Assembly: GCA_032358165.1 (NCBI GenBank)
Contig: JAALGY010000015.1
Span: 2,418,001-2,482,000 of the forward strand
Source: Diplosphaera chodatii
Taxonomy: Eukaryota; Chlorophyta; Trebouxiophyceae; Prasiolales; Stichococcaceae
DNA length: 64,000 nt
Reading direction: 5' to 3'
Part shown: positions 23,076 to 34,675 of the stretch, one piece after another
Layout: each line of letters opens with the position of its first letter
Position numbering within the stretch: the first letter of the stretch is position 1
The notes under the pieces: model-generated
Databases searched by the model: none
What the model saw: only the letters and a program-made list of their open reading frames with translations
Told to the model about the DNA's origin: nothing
Position numbers and translations under genes: made by a program

Positions 23076-25491
23076 TCATTCGGTCACGTTGTGCTTCTTG
23101 TGGAGCTCCAGAATGCGCTCCACATCGCGCTTGCTGCCGAGGAAGCTGCAGCGCACAACTGTGACCAGGTCAATGGGAGGCATGTCTCCAAGGAGGCAGT
23201 TGACAGTTTCAACACCGAGCACAAGTCAGGCAAGGGGCGATGCTTGCATTGGACAGCGCTCGTGGATGTCCTTTGGCTGCAGGTCCAGCACGGGGGTGGT
23301 GCCGCTGACCGCCAGGCCTCCAGCATTCTGCGCGTTGAGGAGTTGCTAAGGGTCCATCTCACACACACTCCTGGAAATCATCGTGCCGACCACATGCAAG
23401 CCACCAGCATTATCCCATGTGTATCGGGGCGACTGACCTGGGTGATGTAAGCCATGGGGTTGCCCTGCAATCAGACTGATGTGTGTCACCGAGGTGGTGG
23501 CAAAGCTGGACGGTGGACAGTATGCCAGCAGGTGCAATTCGTGACTGGCGCACATCAGGGCTTCCAGAAGAGTGCCACACCTCGTACAGCAGGCGCAGCT
23601 TGCCGCTCTTGCTCTTTGCGTCAGCTGGGTACAGGAAGCTGCCGCCATCTTCGGACAGCACCCAAACAAAGCGTAATTACACCACAAGTCGCAATCTCGC
23701 AGTGCACTACACATGCACAAGACAGTTACTGAGGACATCAAAGGCTGGGGCCATGTCTACTCACACAGAATCGTCCGGTGCACATCTGCCACCATGCTGC
23801 ACGGTACAATGGCGCGGTGATTGACTTGAAGGCTCCATATGACACTCGCAGCAGTCGGACAGGAAACATGCATGCTGCTGCACAATGATGCGCACCTGCC
23901 CACATAGCGAAGCGACTTCGGCTTGTGTCCCTTTTGGGGAAATTTGCACTCCTCCACATAGCTGCAGGCAGCATGCAGAATTCAAGCCGCGCTACTCTGC
24001 GAACGTATTTATGGCTGGGCATGACATCAGGCGGTGCGTGTCGTACAGGAGGGCACTGCAAAGAATGCTCAACAGTCCGCACTCTTTTGTGGGTGCGTTC
24101 CAGTGCTGCGCGTTGCCCTCATTGACCGAGTAGATCTTGCCGACTGGTGGCACATGCATCTGCGCACAGTGGAAAGAGCTTATAGGCCTGTGATTTGGCA
24201 CCCTTGATCAGATACCCAACTTGCACCAGACATATTGTGGTCCAACAAACCGCATGCAACATGAGGCGGCAAGGGCATTTACTAAAGCGCAGCAGAACCT
24301 TGGGCGTTGTCAGGATGAACTCGCCCATGGAGGGGTCCAGCGTGAAGCAGGACACATCCTGGCCCACGGACAGCACCAGGCAGCAGGAGGAGCCGTACAT
24401 ACAGTATCCTGCCGCCCAACAAGAGCAGCCTGAGCAGACTTCCTGCGACAATGCTTTGGTGCACACCTCAAGGATGCTGAGCAGTGGGCTGCCCTCAGTG
24501 ACGAATACCTGCCGCTACCATCTCCTTGCCAGGCTGCACATGGTAAGGAGCAGGACATTCGTCATCATAACCTCCAGTCCGTCATGCATGCAAAGCATTT
24601 GGCCTCATCCAGTGTGGCGATGAATCACTTATGCTGGAGGCTGACTGAAACCTGAGAGTTGTCTCACCCGCAGTACGTCGGAGACATCGCCAGTTCTAGC
24701 CTTGTAGATGCCGAAAATAGTGCCGATCGATACACCGCAGTCGATGTTGGAGCTGCCATCCAGAGGGTCAAACGTCACACAGTAGCCGCCACGGTGCTCC
24801 TCCGAGATGACGATCGGGTCGTCATTCTCCTCAGAGATCAGCAGTGCGCACTGGTTTGACCGCTGCGGGACACAAAACAAGCCCATAGGAATGTGAAGCA
24901 ACAATGCTGTGCAGCGTCACGCATGCCATGACTCGCGTCTGGCGCATATGCATGCCGGTTGTGCATGCGACTGCGCTGAAGCATAACAAATCACCGTGAG
25001 CAGGCTGATGAACACATCATTGGCGAGAATATCCAACTTTTTCTGATCCTCGCCCTGCACATTTGCGCTCCCCGCCATGCCCAGCATGCCTGCCAACCCA
25101 GCCTATACGAAGCCGCATTGCATGTTATTTTTCATCAACATCCGCGACTGTGATGTGATGTGGAGCTACATAAGTTTCCCAATGGTGCTCAGGGATGGTG
25201 ACTGATATGCAAGCTCACAAGCTGCCTGTGCATGCCTTGCATCTCTATGAAAGCAAGTATTGCGAGGTGGTTCAGCAGGCAGATTATCACCTTGCGGACG
25301 GCGGACGCCACAAACTTGCATCCAATTGCAATGGACGTCAGCAATTGCGTGAGGTTTCCCTTGGCATCCGGCGCACGCAAGTGCTGCTGTGTCAGGATCC
25401 AGGAGCTGAGCGTCTCGGGGTCCGTATTGTCGAGCTCCTGCGCTGCCGCATCCCTGATGTGGTTTCCCGAAGGCGAATGCTTCATCGGCAT
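23076..25491 (-). CDS. FBP: Fructose-1,6-bisphosphatase, cytosolic type
   Basis: Mg-dependent hydrolysis of fructose-1,6-bisphosphate to fructose-6-phosphate for gluconeogenesis and sucrose synthesis. Exons: 25491-25291, 25102-24995, 24862-24668, 24533-24509, 24408-24299, 24159-24083, 23961-23896, 23796-23765, 23648-23581, 23464-23438, 23327 to about 23230, and a last exon ending at 23076. Motifs: [16 protein letters not shown], the metal-binding [61 protein letters not shown]. The roughly 20-residue Cys-containing redox loop of chloroplast FBPases is absent between DVLR and PGKEMVAA, so the protein should not be thioredoxin-regulated. The start [11 protein letters not shown] has no obvious transit peptide. 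The boundary before [18 protein letters not shown] is unclear: the simplest in-phase splice adds about 12 residues. Confidence 0.92.
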
Positions 25492-26453
25492 GATGGCAGT
25501 TTTGCGGGTGCGCTGGATTGGGATGATCCGCTGAGCGTGAGCACCAACTTCAGTGCCGCACGATTGCGCTGTCAAGATATCCCTACAGGATGCAGATCTT
25601 ATATGAAGTGGTGCAGCAGTTCAAATGCAAAGCAATCGTGTCAAAGTGCCAAATGGTGGCGGGCAAGTGCCACAAGATCGTGGTGCAGCGAACCGCACAA
25701 CAGCTGCTTTCGCCCCTTGTAGCGCAGCAACGGTCTGATGGGTCCACACAGCAGGTCTACCACGCAGAAATATGACTATGTCGTTGCAAATTTGGATAGA
25801 ACAGCTGACTCGGCAAGTCGTGTCCCGTGCGTGTGCTCAGCGTTCTCACCCTTGGGTTGCTGTCAAATGCTCAAGCAGGCGACATGGCGACTGGATTTCG
25901 TGTGATTTGGCTTTCACACATGTGCAGGAGGACATCAGCTCCGCAAATTAGCTGTGCAGCGGGAAGGAGGAGTCATCGCCATCGTGGGTTTCACTGCGCA
26001 GCCCATTGCGCCGCCACCTATGCAGCGTACCGTTGTCATGGATCAAGCAGCCCTGATGGAGACTTCAGGCTGCGTATGCAGCATCAGGACGCACAGGATA
26101 CCATGCAGGCAGCAGCTCAGGCAAACGCCAACGAGGTACATGTCATGCCAGCCTTGCGCAGCGCAAGCCGACACGACCTCCATCTCACCCTGATGTGCTG
26201 CTGATGTCTATGCTGAAGTGCCCACATATCCGCCTCCGTACAGGTGCAGCCTGCGGCCACAATCGTCGCGGTATAGCAGCGGCCTAATATCGCAGTTGCC
26301 GCTCTCGGTGATGTTACAGCACCGTCTGCCGCCGGCAGGTACGCCCCGCATGGTAGCCTTAATGCCCTCTCGCCTGCAGAATCGTGCAGAAGTGCTGCGC
26401 CATGTGGGCGCTGCAGTCCCACGAGGACGAGTCATGTGCCAGCAGGACACAGC
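25492..26453. promoter_or_regulatory. Divergent intergenic region, FBPase (-) and signal peptidase (+)
   Basis: About 960 bp between two divergent start codons. It should hold both promoters and 5' UTRs, and possibly a non-coding or short 5' exon of either gene. The ORFs here lack recognisable content, and I identified no TATA element with confidence. Confidence 0.35.
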
Positions 26454-27743
26454 ATGCAGCGGCAGAGAAGCAGGGCGCAGGCCAGCGGCAGCGGCAACGG
26501 TTTCACGCCGCCAGATCCAGCGCCGCCGACCACAGGCAAGCTCCTGGCGACTGTAGTCCACAGCAATGCTGCGCCTTCGCCTCCATCCCGAATGATAACT
26601 CATGATCGCTCCACGCATGCAACAGCGTGCTTCGCTGCTGCTGCAGACGAGGAGCAGCCAGACACCCAGCCCCCCCAACAGCAGGCAGAGGCAGAGGACG
26701 ACCGCTCCTGGCGAAACTGGATCCGCTCAGACGACGCCGTCACCATTGGGGTGGCGCTGGCAGTCTCCTACGGCATCAGAGTGTGCGTCCTGCTCACGAA
26801 TGCACGGGGCATTGCCTTCGGTCGCAGTTGCAGCACATGAACGGGGGAAGGCATACGACTAGGTGCTGTGGAGCGTCGCTCGGCCGATGCAATCACTGCT
26901 GCAATGCAGCTTCATAGCAGAGCCGCGCTTCATTCCTTCCCTATCAATGTACCCGGGCATGGATATCGGCGACCGGCTCGTCATTGAGAAGCTCAGCTAC
27001 CGGCAGCACCCGCCGCGGGCGGGGGACATCGTGACATTCGAGCCGCCCAAGGGCGTGATCCCCGACAATGGCGGCTGGTGCGTCCCTTCTGTGTGTACAT
27101 TTGCATGATGTGCAGTGTCCTGAGACCGAGGCCCTGCCGGTCGCGCGGAGAGGATCATTTAGGTTACTTCCCATGTTCAAGAGCCACGCCATGAACTGCT
27201 GCAGGTTTGCAGACAAGCAGATCTTCATCAAGCGGGTCGTGGCAGGCGAGGGCGACACCGTGGAGGTGAAGGACGGCAAGCTCATTGTCAACGATGTGCC
27301 CCGCAATGAGCCGTACCTCATGGAGGCCCCCGCCTACCAGCTCAAGAAGCTCACGGTAACCCGGCCTTCACCTAAACTGCGGATTTCTCGCGGATGCATG
27401 TGAACAGCGTGCTGGGACTGCTGCAAAGGTTGCTGCATTATTGATCAACGCTATTGATTGGAATGACAATCAGAGGCATGACAGCAGAAGTCGTCGTCAC
27501 AAAGTACTTTTGCGTGCAACCCGTGTCAACATGTGCCTGTAGGTGCCTGCGGGGCATGTGTTCGTGATGGGCGACAACCGCAACAACAGCTACGACTCCC
27601 ACATATGGGGGCCGCTTCCGGTGCAAAACGTGACTGGCCGCGCCTGCTGGTATTACTGGCCGCTCACCAAGTTCGGTGGCATGCGGGACTACATGCAATC
27701 GGCACAGGAGGCCCTGCACCCGGCGCCTCAACTCAAATCCTGA
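26454..27743 (+). CDS. Type I signal peptidase, plastid/thylakoid type
   Basis: A membrane serine protease of the S26A family; plant-type members (Plsp/TPP) remove thylakoid-transfer or envelope signal peptides. Exons: 26454-26782, 26910-27077, 27205-27355, 27543-27743; phases close to 282 aa. The N-terminal 80-100 residues are rich in Ser, Ala, Arg and Gln with few acids, fitting a transit peptide, followed by an acidic Gln-rich linker and one hydrophobic segment ([16 protein letters not shown]). The catalytic serine is in [13 protein letters not shown] and the general-base lysine in [12 protein letters not shown]. The box [20 protein letters not shown] is diagnostic. The first ATG is chosen as the earliest in frame; a later methionine (MITHDRS, near 26599) is an alternative. 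Organelle targeting is inferred from the leader and homology. Confidence 0.93.
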
Positions 27744-28198
27744 AGGCCTGGATTCTGAACAGAGATCACATCTGATGTGCACACTCATTGTCCTGTCCGC
27801 TTTGCTCACACATCCATGATGTGGCATGGAAAGGGGCTCCAATCTGATGAGGTTGCGATCCGACAGTGAAGTGCACTGTCTAAACACAGAGTGTAACCCC
27901 AGGACAATACCGCAGCAATGACAGTGACATCGGTCATTGCCAACCCGCCAAGCAAACACTGAACTACGGTAGAGCCATGACCGTGCGGCAGAACGAAAGT
28001 TATAGTCTTTATCCTGGCATGCCATGTACTGGCTGTGATAATGCCAGTAGCATGCCAGGACACGGTGCGATTGGTCCTCCAGTCGCCCCAAATCCGCCCG
28101 CGGCACATAACTACCGGTACCCCCGCCAACCCCCATGAGATAGGACACTCACACCCTCAGATTGCAGTGTTGCTGTACTTCACAGTAGTTATGGTCCG
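27744..28198. other. Convergent 3' region of signal peptidase and reductase
   Basis: About 455 bp between two convergent stop codons. The plus-strand 3' UTR contains TGTAA at 27892-27896, about 150 nt after the signal-peptidase stop; this matches the usual chlorophyte polyadenylation signal. Nothing else stands out. Confidence 0.45.
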
Positions 28199-30371
28199 CT
28201 ATGTGCTCTTCAGCTTGGGGTCGGCAATGCCCAGCTGCAGCATGCTCGTCGCCATGTCCACAACAGTTTCTTGCAGCGGCCGCAGGTGCACACCCAGCTC
28301 TCGCTCGGCTTTGCTGGCGTCGACTGAGAAGTCGAAGCACCTGTCGTTGACCTCGTCGCTGAATGCATACTCTGGGAACCGTTCCTGCAGATGCATTGGG
28401 GCCATGTGTCAGTGCAACATTCTTGAATGCACCGTCTATTTGCCGGACCTTGTATACACTCTTTACTACTAATAACGGGTCTCGAGCTTCAGAGTTCATG
28501 TGTGCCAAAGGACTACACCTGCAGCCAATCTATGATGTCCTGGTACTTTATGGCCGTTGAATGCGACAAAAGATAGCGGCCAGAGGCTGCTGGCACCTCC
28601 GCAGCTCTGATGTGCGCCCTTGCCACATCCTGAATCTTGAAGCAATCAGTTGTGCACCGCAGCCCCCATATGGAAATGTGTGCATCACAGTACGGACCAC
28701 CATCTTCGTCATCGACACCCATGCATGCTGACTGCAACCAGGGCGGTCATTTCAGCAGACAGACCGTACCCGGTTGTCCACCGCGTAGGGATATTTGTAG
28801 CACATACCGCCCTCCAGCAATGTCTGCACTCATCAGGGGCGAGCAAGTACGTCGAAAACTTGTGATCGGTGCAGAATGGGTCGAATAAGCACACATGGGA
28901 CATTCATGGCTCACACGGTGTGCATTCGGGGTCTGCACGCATCAGACAGTGGGGTCTGCGGGTTCCCCGCGCTGGTCGCCCATCGTGAGAGCCTTCAGTC
29001 GCATGTCATGGGTCCCAGCGCTGGGAACCAGCAGACCCAGCGCCGACGTGCACCGTTGCGCACCTTCATGATGCTGACGCTGTAGCTGTGGGCTATGGAG
29101 ATCACGGGACCCAAGACGATTGTGGGCAGTATCGCCACCAGGTCCAGCCCGTGCTGCTTTGCCAGGTGCCATGCTGCCTTCTCGGCCAGTATCTGCCCAG
29201 TTGATGGCATCGCCAGTCAAGCTCAGGACCGAGCTGTAAGCCGATCAGGTGGCACACGGCAGAAAGCCAGCATTTTTAATGGAGGAGCATGCGCACAAGC
29301 ACTCCCTTTCAGCACCTTTGCTCGAGGGTACGCCGCCACGACGTCCTCTGAAACCCAGTCCGCCTCGTTGTAGGAGGTCCCATTGACTGGTGGCGGGTCG
29401 AACCACCGATCGTCAACAAAGGCTGCATAGACAGCCAACAAGAGTGAGCAGTCCACCCTGTGGGGGCTGTGCACCAGTTGGACAGGCCGCAGACCACACA
29501 GGTATATTATGTTGTAGGCTACATGTTGTTGCTCGTATCAACTGCAAGCCCGGACCTGTTGATGAGCCTGTAAAGATCACCCGCCGCACTGTATCTTTGC
29601 TGGCAGCGGCGGCCCTGAGCACAGCTTCTGTCCCGCGCACTGCCGGCAGCACCAGGTCGTTCTCCGGATCCGTTTGCTGCGATGAGCATTACTGTCCGGG
29701 ATCTGTTGTTGGCAGGTATATCAGGGCGACGATGCAGACAGGTGAGCTGTCTCGAGTGGACATGCGCTGTCAATGTTGGTGTAGCTGATGGTCTCTGCAG
29801 GCATGCATGCAAAACATGATGCACACCCCGGGCCCGGGAACTGGGGTAGCAACATGGAAGACGTAGTGCGACCCCTTAACGGCCTCATCAAAGCTGCCGT
29901 CTTCAAGGAGATCCGCCTCAAAAAGCTCCAGTGTGCCTGCAAATGCGGTAAGGAGCGGCTGCATCAGGCATGCTGGATATGACTGTGTACTCTTGATGTA
30001 TGTGCCCTGCACATTGAAACACGTTGATTATGGCACATGTACTCGTTGCAAAACATTTGCAACCTGGAAGTGCTGCAGCCAGTGCCTTCACCGCGGTGCT
30101 CTGCGCAGCTATCTTCAGCGACCTGACCGTTCCCCGCACATCATACCCCTGAACATGCATGTCCGTAGGAATATCAAGTATCGTCCAGAAGCATTCAGCT
30201 AGGCATCTGATGTGGCCAGCCTAGCTGCACCTCGGAAGTGTAATCATGCCTATGGTAACAGCCGTGTTGGGACGAGTGAAGCGCCATCAACTTGGGGCTC
30301 ACCTTCTCCAGCAGCTGTTTTATGAGCTCTAAAGCCACATACCCGTCGGCGCCGGTAACCACGGCAATCAT
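28199..30371 (-). CDS. DFR/CCR-like NAD(P)H-dependent reductase, copy A
   Basis: An extended short-chain dehydrogenase/reductase of the dihydroflavonol reductase / cinnamoyl-CoA reductase / Gre2 group, which reduces ketones or aldehydes with NADPH in the cytosol. Exons: 30371-30303, 30148-30064, 29936-29827, 29676-29556, 29422-29316, 29192-29064, 28731-28519, 28384-28199; the frame closes at 339 aa. Features: cofactor glycines [17 protein letters not shown] at the start, the arginine patch GTVRS for [22 protein letters not shown], the catalytic region FTGSS and a YxxxK motif in YPRAK. Exon 7 is about 17 residues longer than in copy B and carries DDEDGG. The substrate cannot be told from the sequence. 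All intron positions and phases match copy B at 34676-36486. An in-frame ATG slightly upstream (about 30392) is an alternative start. Confidence 0.9.
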
Positions 30372-31313
30372 GGCAGGCGCCAGCCCTGTCATAATGGGCA
30401 GCATATAATTAGAGCAAGTAGCGGCGATGCACTGCAGCACCGTGATGCTGCCATTGGAGAACGCGCATCTCATGGCTCGTTACTCACCGTTGCATCAAGT
30501 GTAGGCTCACTCAGTGTGATTCATCGGGACTGCTATACTGCGACACCTACCGTCAGGAAAGCGCCGGTACTACTGCATGCAGCTATAGGTCAGCGGCGGC
30601 GGGCAGCCGACGAGTCGTGCACCAGGTATCCTTACTACCATACTGAAGTGGAAATGGTGTTCATGCATGGCGCGTCCAATAGCAAGGGCCTGGGCCCGCA
30701 CGTCCCGCCATAGACGGGACTGCCACCGCATATTGTGGCCGTTAGGTTGCTGAAAGGGAAAGGGCAACCTAATAAGCGTAGGGCATTTGGAAACAGGCAA
30801 ACAGCGGGACAGGCCGATCAGCTCACCATAGGAATTAATCGGAGGCTCGGAAGCCCCTTCGTCTTACACAACATGAGGATGACATTGATGACAGAATATC
30901 AGCGTTTGGACTGAACCGTGAGCTCAAACGACAATATGTAGGCAATCGCATCGTCGTCAGAACCTTCAAAGTGCATGCAAGGTAGCAATATTGTCTGCTG
31001 AGCTACACTTCGGCATACCGTACAGCAAGGGCATAGCGCCGAAGGGCGCACCCGACCCACATACACAGTAAAGTCACATACTCACCAGCGGCTGCGTCAC
31101 GGTTCACTTGTGGACGCATATGCCGCTGTCCAACATAGACAGCACCAGATCTGAACAATGGTTGGCAGCTGTAGGATAGCAAACAGCTGCCTTGCCATTA
31201 TGTCGTTGCCGCTCTTTGCTACACTGCATGTTGTCGTGTGCTTCACTTGCAGATGTCTCCGAGCAGGCTATTGCTGCACGTGAGGCTGCTCCGCTCACTG
31301 TCGATCATGTCAT
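30372..31313. other. Intergenic between reductase copy A and the dioxygenase gene
   Basis: About 940 bp. It holds the 5' region of reductase copy A and the 3' region of the dioxygenase gene. The one notable structure is an inverted repeat at 30742-30772 with a 9-bp stem (TTAGGTTGC/GCAACCTAA) and a purine-rich 13-nt loop. No coding content was recognised. Confidence 0.4.
30742..30772. repeat. Short inverted repeat (9-bp stem, 13-nt loop)
   Basis: TTAGGTTGC at 30742-30750 pairs with GCAACCTAA at 30764-30772 around a purine-rich loop. It lies in non-coding DNA upstream of reductase copy A. It may be a chance hairpin or part of a small element; no flanking target duplication was seen. Confidence 0.6.
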
Positions 31314-34300
31314 CTACTCAGCGTCGAGCGTGATCTTCAGCTGCCCACCCCTCACATTGATGCCGCCACGGTTGCCGATCTCAACGCTGCCGCCCAGCAG
31401 CTCCGCATCTGCGGATACAAGCTTATCCGATGAGCGATTGCACAGCAGACCAGGCGAGCATGTGTTATCCATGATGCAGGTGAGTTTGATGTGCCACTGC
31501 CAGGGTGTGTTTCGGTTGCTGAACACAGTTAGAGGGACAGCCAGCTCACAGTAGTCGGGCAGTGGCCTGTCGTCGTCAGGCGACAGCCACAGGCGCAGCA
31601 GGTGGCGCTGTTTCTCTGGTTCCTGCGGGTACAGGTTCACTACCAGATCAGAGCTGAGATCCGTGACACTCACTCATCATCAGGTTGCACTTATGCACAT
31701 GTGGCCAGCAGCGCCGCCTTACCTCCCAGTCCACAAAGGCTGTGCGGGCATGCAGGATGGTGTGGTTGTTCAGCAGCTGGATGTCTGCAGCGGAGCAGCC
31801 CAGTTTCTCAGCGTCAACTGCGGTGTTGTAAGCACTCGCCAACTGCTGTGTTGTACGCCGTCGCCAGAGTGACAGCAGAGCATATGAATTTGGTGCCACA
31901 CTGACGTACCTCCAGGCTCGAGGACAGCATCCATCCGCAGGTCGTCTGCCGCTGCCAGCTGGTTGAACAGCTTGATGGCGTCCAGTTGCGGCTGCGGTCA
32001 GGCAGCACAGCAGGACGGTTAGACCTCGGCAATGCCTCACACGGTCACAATGGCATCAACGCTGCAGTGCAAGGCTCCACAGCAGCACACCTGAGTGAGG
32101 CGGGGGACCTCGGCATGCCGCTGGCTGCTGAAGAAGTAGTTGGCGCTGATGTTGGTGCTCAGGTAGCCTGCAGCGCAGTGGGCACAAGCCTCAAGTCAGC
32201 AGCCAGGCACACACTAGACTGCACAATCTGATTGGATAGCACTGCGGAACAGCTTGACCATACCACAGCATTGGCGGCTCACCATCATGATACGAGAACA
32301 CCGGCAGCTCGAAGAAGCCCTTTCCATTGCTCTTCTCTGGAATTTCGCCCTGCAGGCAGTGAGGGATCCAATTGCATGCACCTTGGCGTGTCAAACAAGC
32401 CAGGCATTGTGCCAGCGAAGGAGCGGCACCAACGGCACCCTGCCGCTGGGAGAGACGCCCACCTCGAGGATCCTGACGCACATCAACGAACACCAGTCTT
32501 CACACTTGCACCCCTCGCCCGACGATGGCACGAGCGCACCTTGCGGTCGAAGTACCAGGCGCCGCGCTGCGCGAGGGTGCGCGCCAGGTCGGGCGCCAGC
32601 TCCAGGATGCGGTTGTGCACCGACACGCTGCTGGTCCAGCTGCTGTGGCCCCCCTCCCTCGCGTTGTGCAGGCACAGCAGCCTGCATGCACGTGTCCATC
32701 TTGAGGCCTGGCCAGTCCAGACGTTCCACAGCGCGCCCGCAAGGCATACGCCAGAACACCGTATGAAAGCGCAACCATATTGAGACCACGCCAAGATCGC
32801 AACCTACCCCACGATGTCGGAGGAGTCGTTGTGAAACGGCTGCGCCTCGTGCGTCGCGTACAGCCGTGTGGTGGGCTTCGTGGGGTCGTGCCCGATGTCC
32901 TTGATGTGGCCCACCAGGTGGCCCTGCAATACAGTGTTGCAGCTGAGGTCGTGTCACCATGCTTTGGGTCATCGTTCTGTGTAGATTGGTACGGCGTAGT
33001 AGGCAGAACGTCCCCAGTCACCCCAGTCACCTTCTTGTTGTTGGACACTGCCTTGCCGAAGAAGTTGCCCATGATCCAGTAGGCGATGACCGACTGCTGC
33101 CGCGTCCAGCGCTCAACCGGCACGCCCTTGATGACCTGTCATGACAAAGCAGTGGTGTCGAGTTCAATGTGCTGCACACAAGTTTGAACGTATCGATTCT
33201 CCGCTAAGTAAGACATCAGCATACGGTACTGCCATGTGTATCGGGAGTACCTGAAAGCCGCGGCCGCGAATGACCTCTGCCCTGATCTCCAGCAGCTTGT
33301 TGCCGAGGCCCGGCAGCTGCACATCGCCACGCCTCACATCCTGCGCGTATATGGACGAGCTGTGAAGCTGCAGTGTGTCAGTGTGTCCCACTATGCAAAA
33401 GCGCCAGGCAAATCATGGACATGACAAAAGTTGCTGATGCTGGTCATTGCGTCACCCCATGGTTGACCCGGTCATGCATACCTGAACGCGAACGCCCTTG
33501 TCGATGATGCCGTTCACGGCACGCTCCAGCTCTTTCACATCTTCATCACTGAGCCTGTAGATCCACTGCTCATTGCCTTTGTAGTCCGCGGCTGTCCAAG
33601 CTGAGGGGCCACTGACTGGCTCGAATGGGCGAACCTCGCCTTGCTGATGTCCTGGCTGCCTGCGCAAACACGGCATCGTGTGAGGATCACACTTGAAGTA
33701 TGGCAGATCCGTCGGACAGTCAAGACGTGACATGGCACAGGGTCAGCGTAAGCTGCATGTTGAGGACTGAGATGCCACCCGGAGCGTAATGTGAACTATG
33801 TCGCACGGCGTACCTGAAGCTTCCTGACGGGCCAGGAGGATTTGAGGCTTCTGAGTGTCCTGCAAGCGCCGCCATCGCGCCAATGAGGCGTGTTCCTTGG
33901 TTCCGGTTGCTATCGCCTGCAACAACAAGGCCAGCATCGCTATGCGGGCGTTCAAGGAGGCGATCAGCGGTCGAGCTGATCACATAATGACTGGTATCTG
34001 AACAGCTCCCAGTTCATTGCGACTGCCCATGGACATGCCCGCTGAAACGAAAAGCTGACGTAGCTAGCCTCCTCAGGTGGCAACTGGTCAGACCTAAGAA
34101 CCAGGCAATCAGACACTGCGGTGGACATGACGCCCTCCACACGCTGCCATACATTCACATGGCTGTCAGCGCAGCCAATTGACGCCTGCGCAGCATGTGC
34201 ATCAGCAGCAAGCAAGCATGACTGCCGGCGTGAGTATGGCGCTTACCTGAGAGGTTACGCCGCTGACGGACGATGTTGCTACTGATTTTGAGCTCAGAAT

Positions 34301-34426
34301 GGACCCACAGCAAGGATTTAAAGGCGCTCCGAAGCAGCGAGAAGGAGGACAGTGCTTATTACGAGCAACGTGTTGAGGTGTTGTAAGCACGTGCCGGTTG
34401 TTGCCGCCCTGGAGCAACGTCATCAT
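31314..34426 (-). CDS. TauD/TfdA-family Fe(II)/2-oxoglutarate-dependent dioxygenase
   Basis: A non-heme iron oxygenase of the fungal/algal TauD/TfdA-like group. Domain order: GEVRPFEPVSGPSAWTAADY (about 33.6 kb), LPGLGNKLLEIRAEV (33.3 kb), VERWTRQQSVIAYWIMGNFF (33.1 kb), then GHIKDIGHDPTKPTTRLYATHE and the iron-binding QPFHNDSSDIVGLLCL (32.8-32.9 kb; His and Asp ligands), PVFSYHDGEPP (32.3 kb), and the distal iron and 2-oxoglutarate motif HTILHARTAFVDWE (31.7 kb). The last exon (31622-31314) continues past RLWLSPDDDRPLPDY, where relatives usually stop, for about 80 residues of beta-rich sequence. The N-terminus is uncertain: the exon at 34426-34249 (MMTLLQGGNNRH) is Ser/Cys/Arg-rich and may be an organelle leader. 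The substrate is unknown. It lies between two paralogous reductases. Confidence 0.85.
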
Positions 34427-34675
34427 CAGAGCCAGGAAGTAGAAGCTTCCTGCACTTGCCACCGACTGCTCCGCTTAGCGCTGACGCAGGTGCCGCTTGT
34501 TCAATATCACAGCAGGCCACGCCCTACGTCCTCTCAGCCCCTTCAGACAACACTTTCTGTTGTGGTGACGTGATCTCGAGCCAGTTTTGCTGCACGTTGA
34601 CATCTGCTGACCGCAGCGCCAGGCCCAGTCGCTACCTCTTTCTTTGCACCACGCCCTTGCCTACACTACCATTCC
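34427..34675. promoter_or_regulatory. Short divergent promoter, dioxygenase (-) and reductase copy B (+)
   Basis: If the dioxygenase starts at 34426, only 249 bp separate the two divergent start codons. Shared regulatory sites and co-expression are then possible. No clear TATA box was recognised. Confidence 0.4.

Noticed and set aside
23076..25491. Chloroplast (thioredoxin-regulated) FBPase
   Set aside because: The Cys-containing regulatory loop is absent and no transit peptide is evident at the chosen start.
31314..34426. Bacterial-type TauD acquired with its operon, or a flavonoid-pathway DOXC dioxygenase
   Set aside because: The gene has many spliceosomal introns and native codon style, and its motifs match the TauD/TfdA-like eukaryotic group rather than flavonoid 2OG oxygenases.
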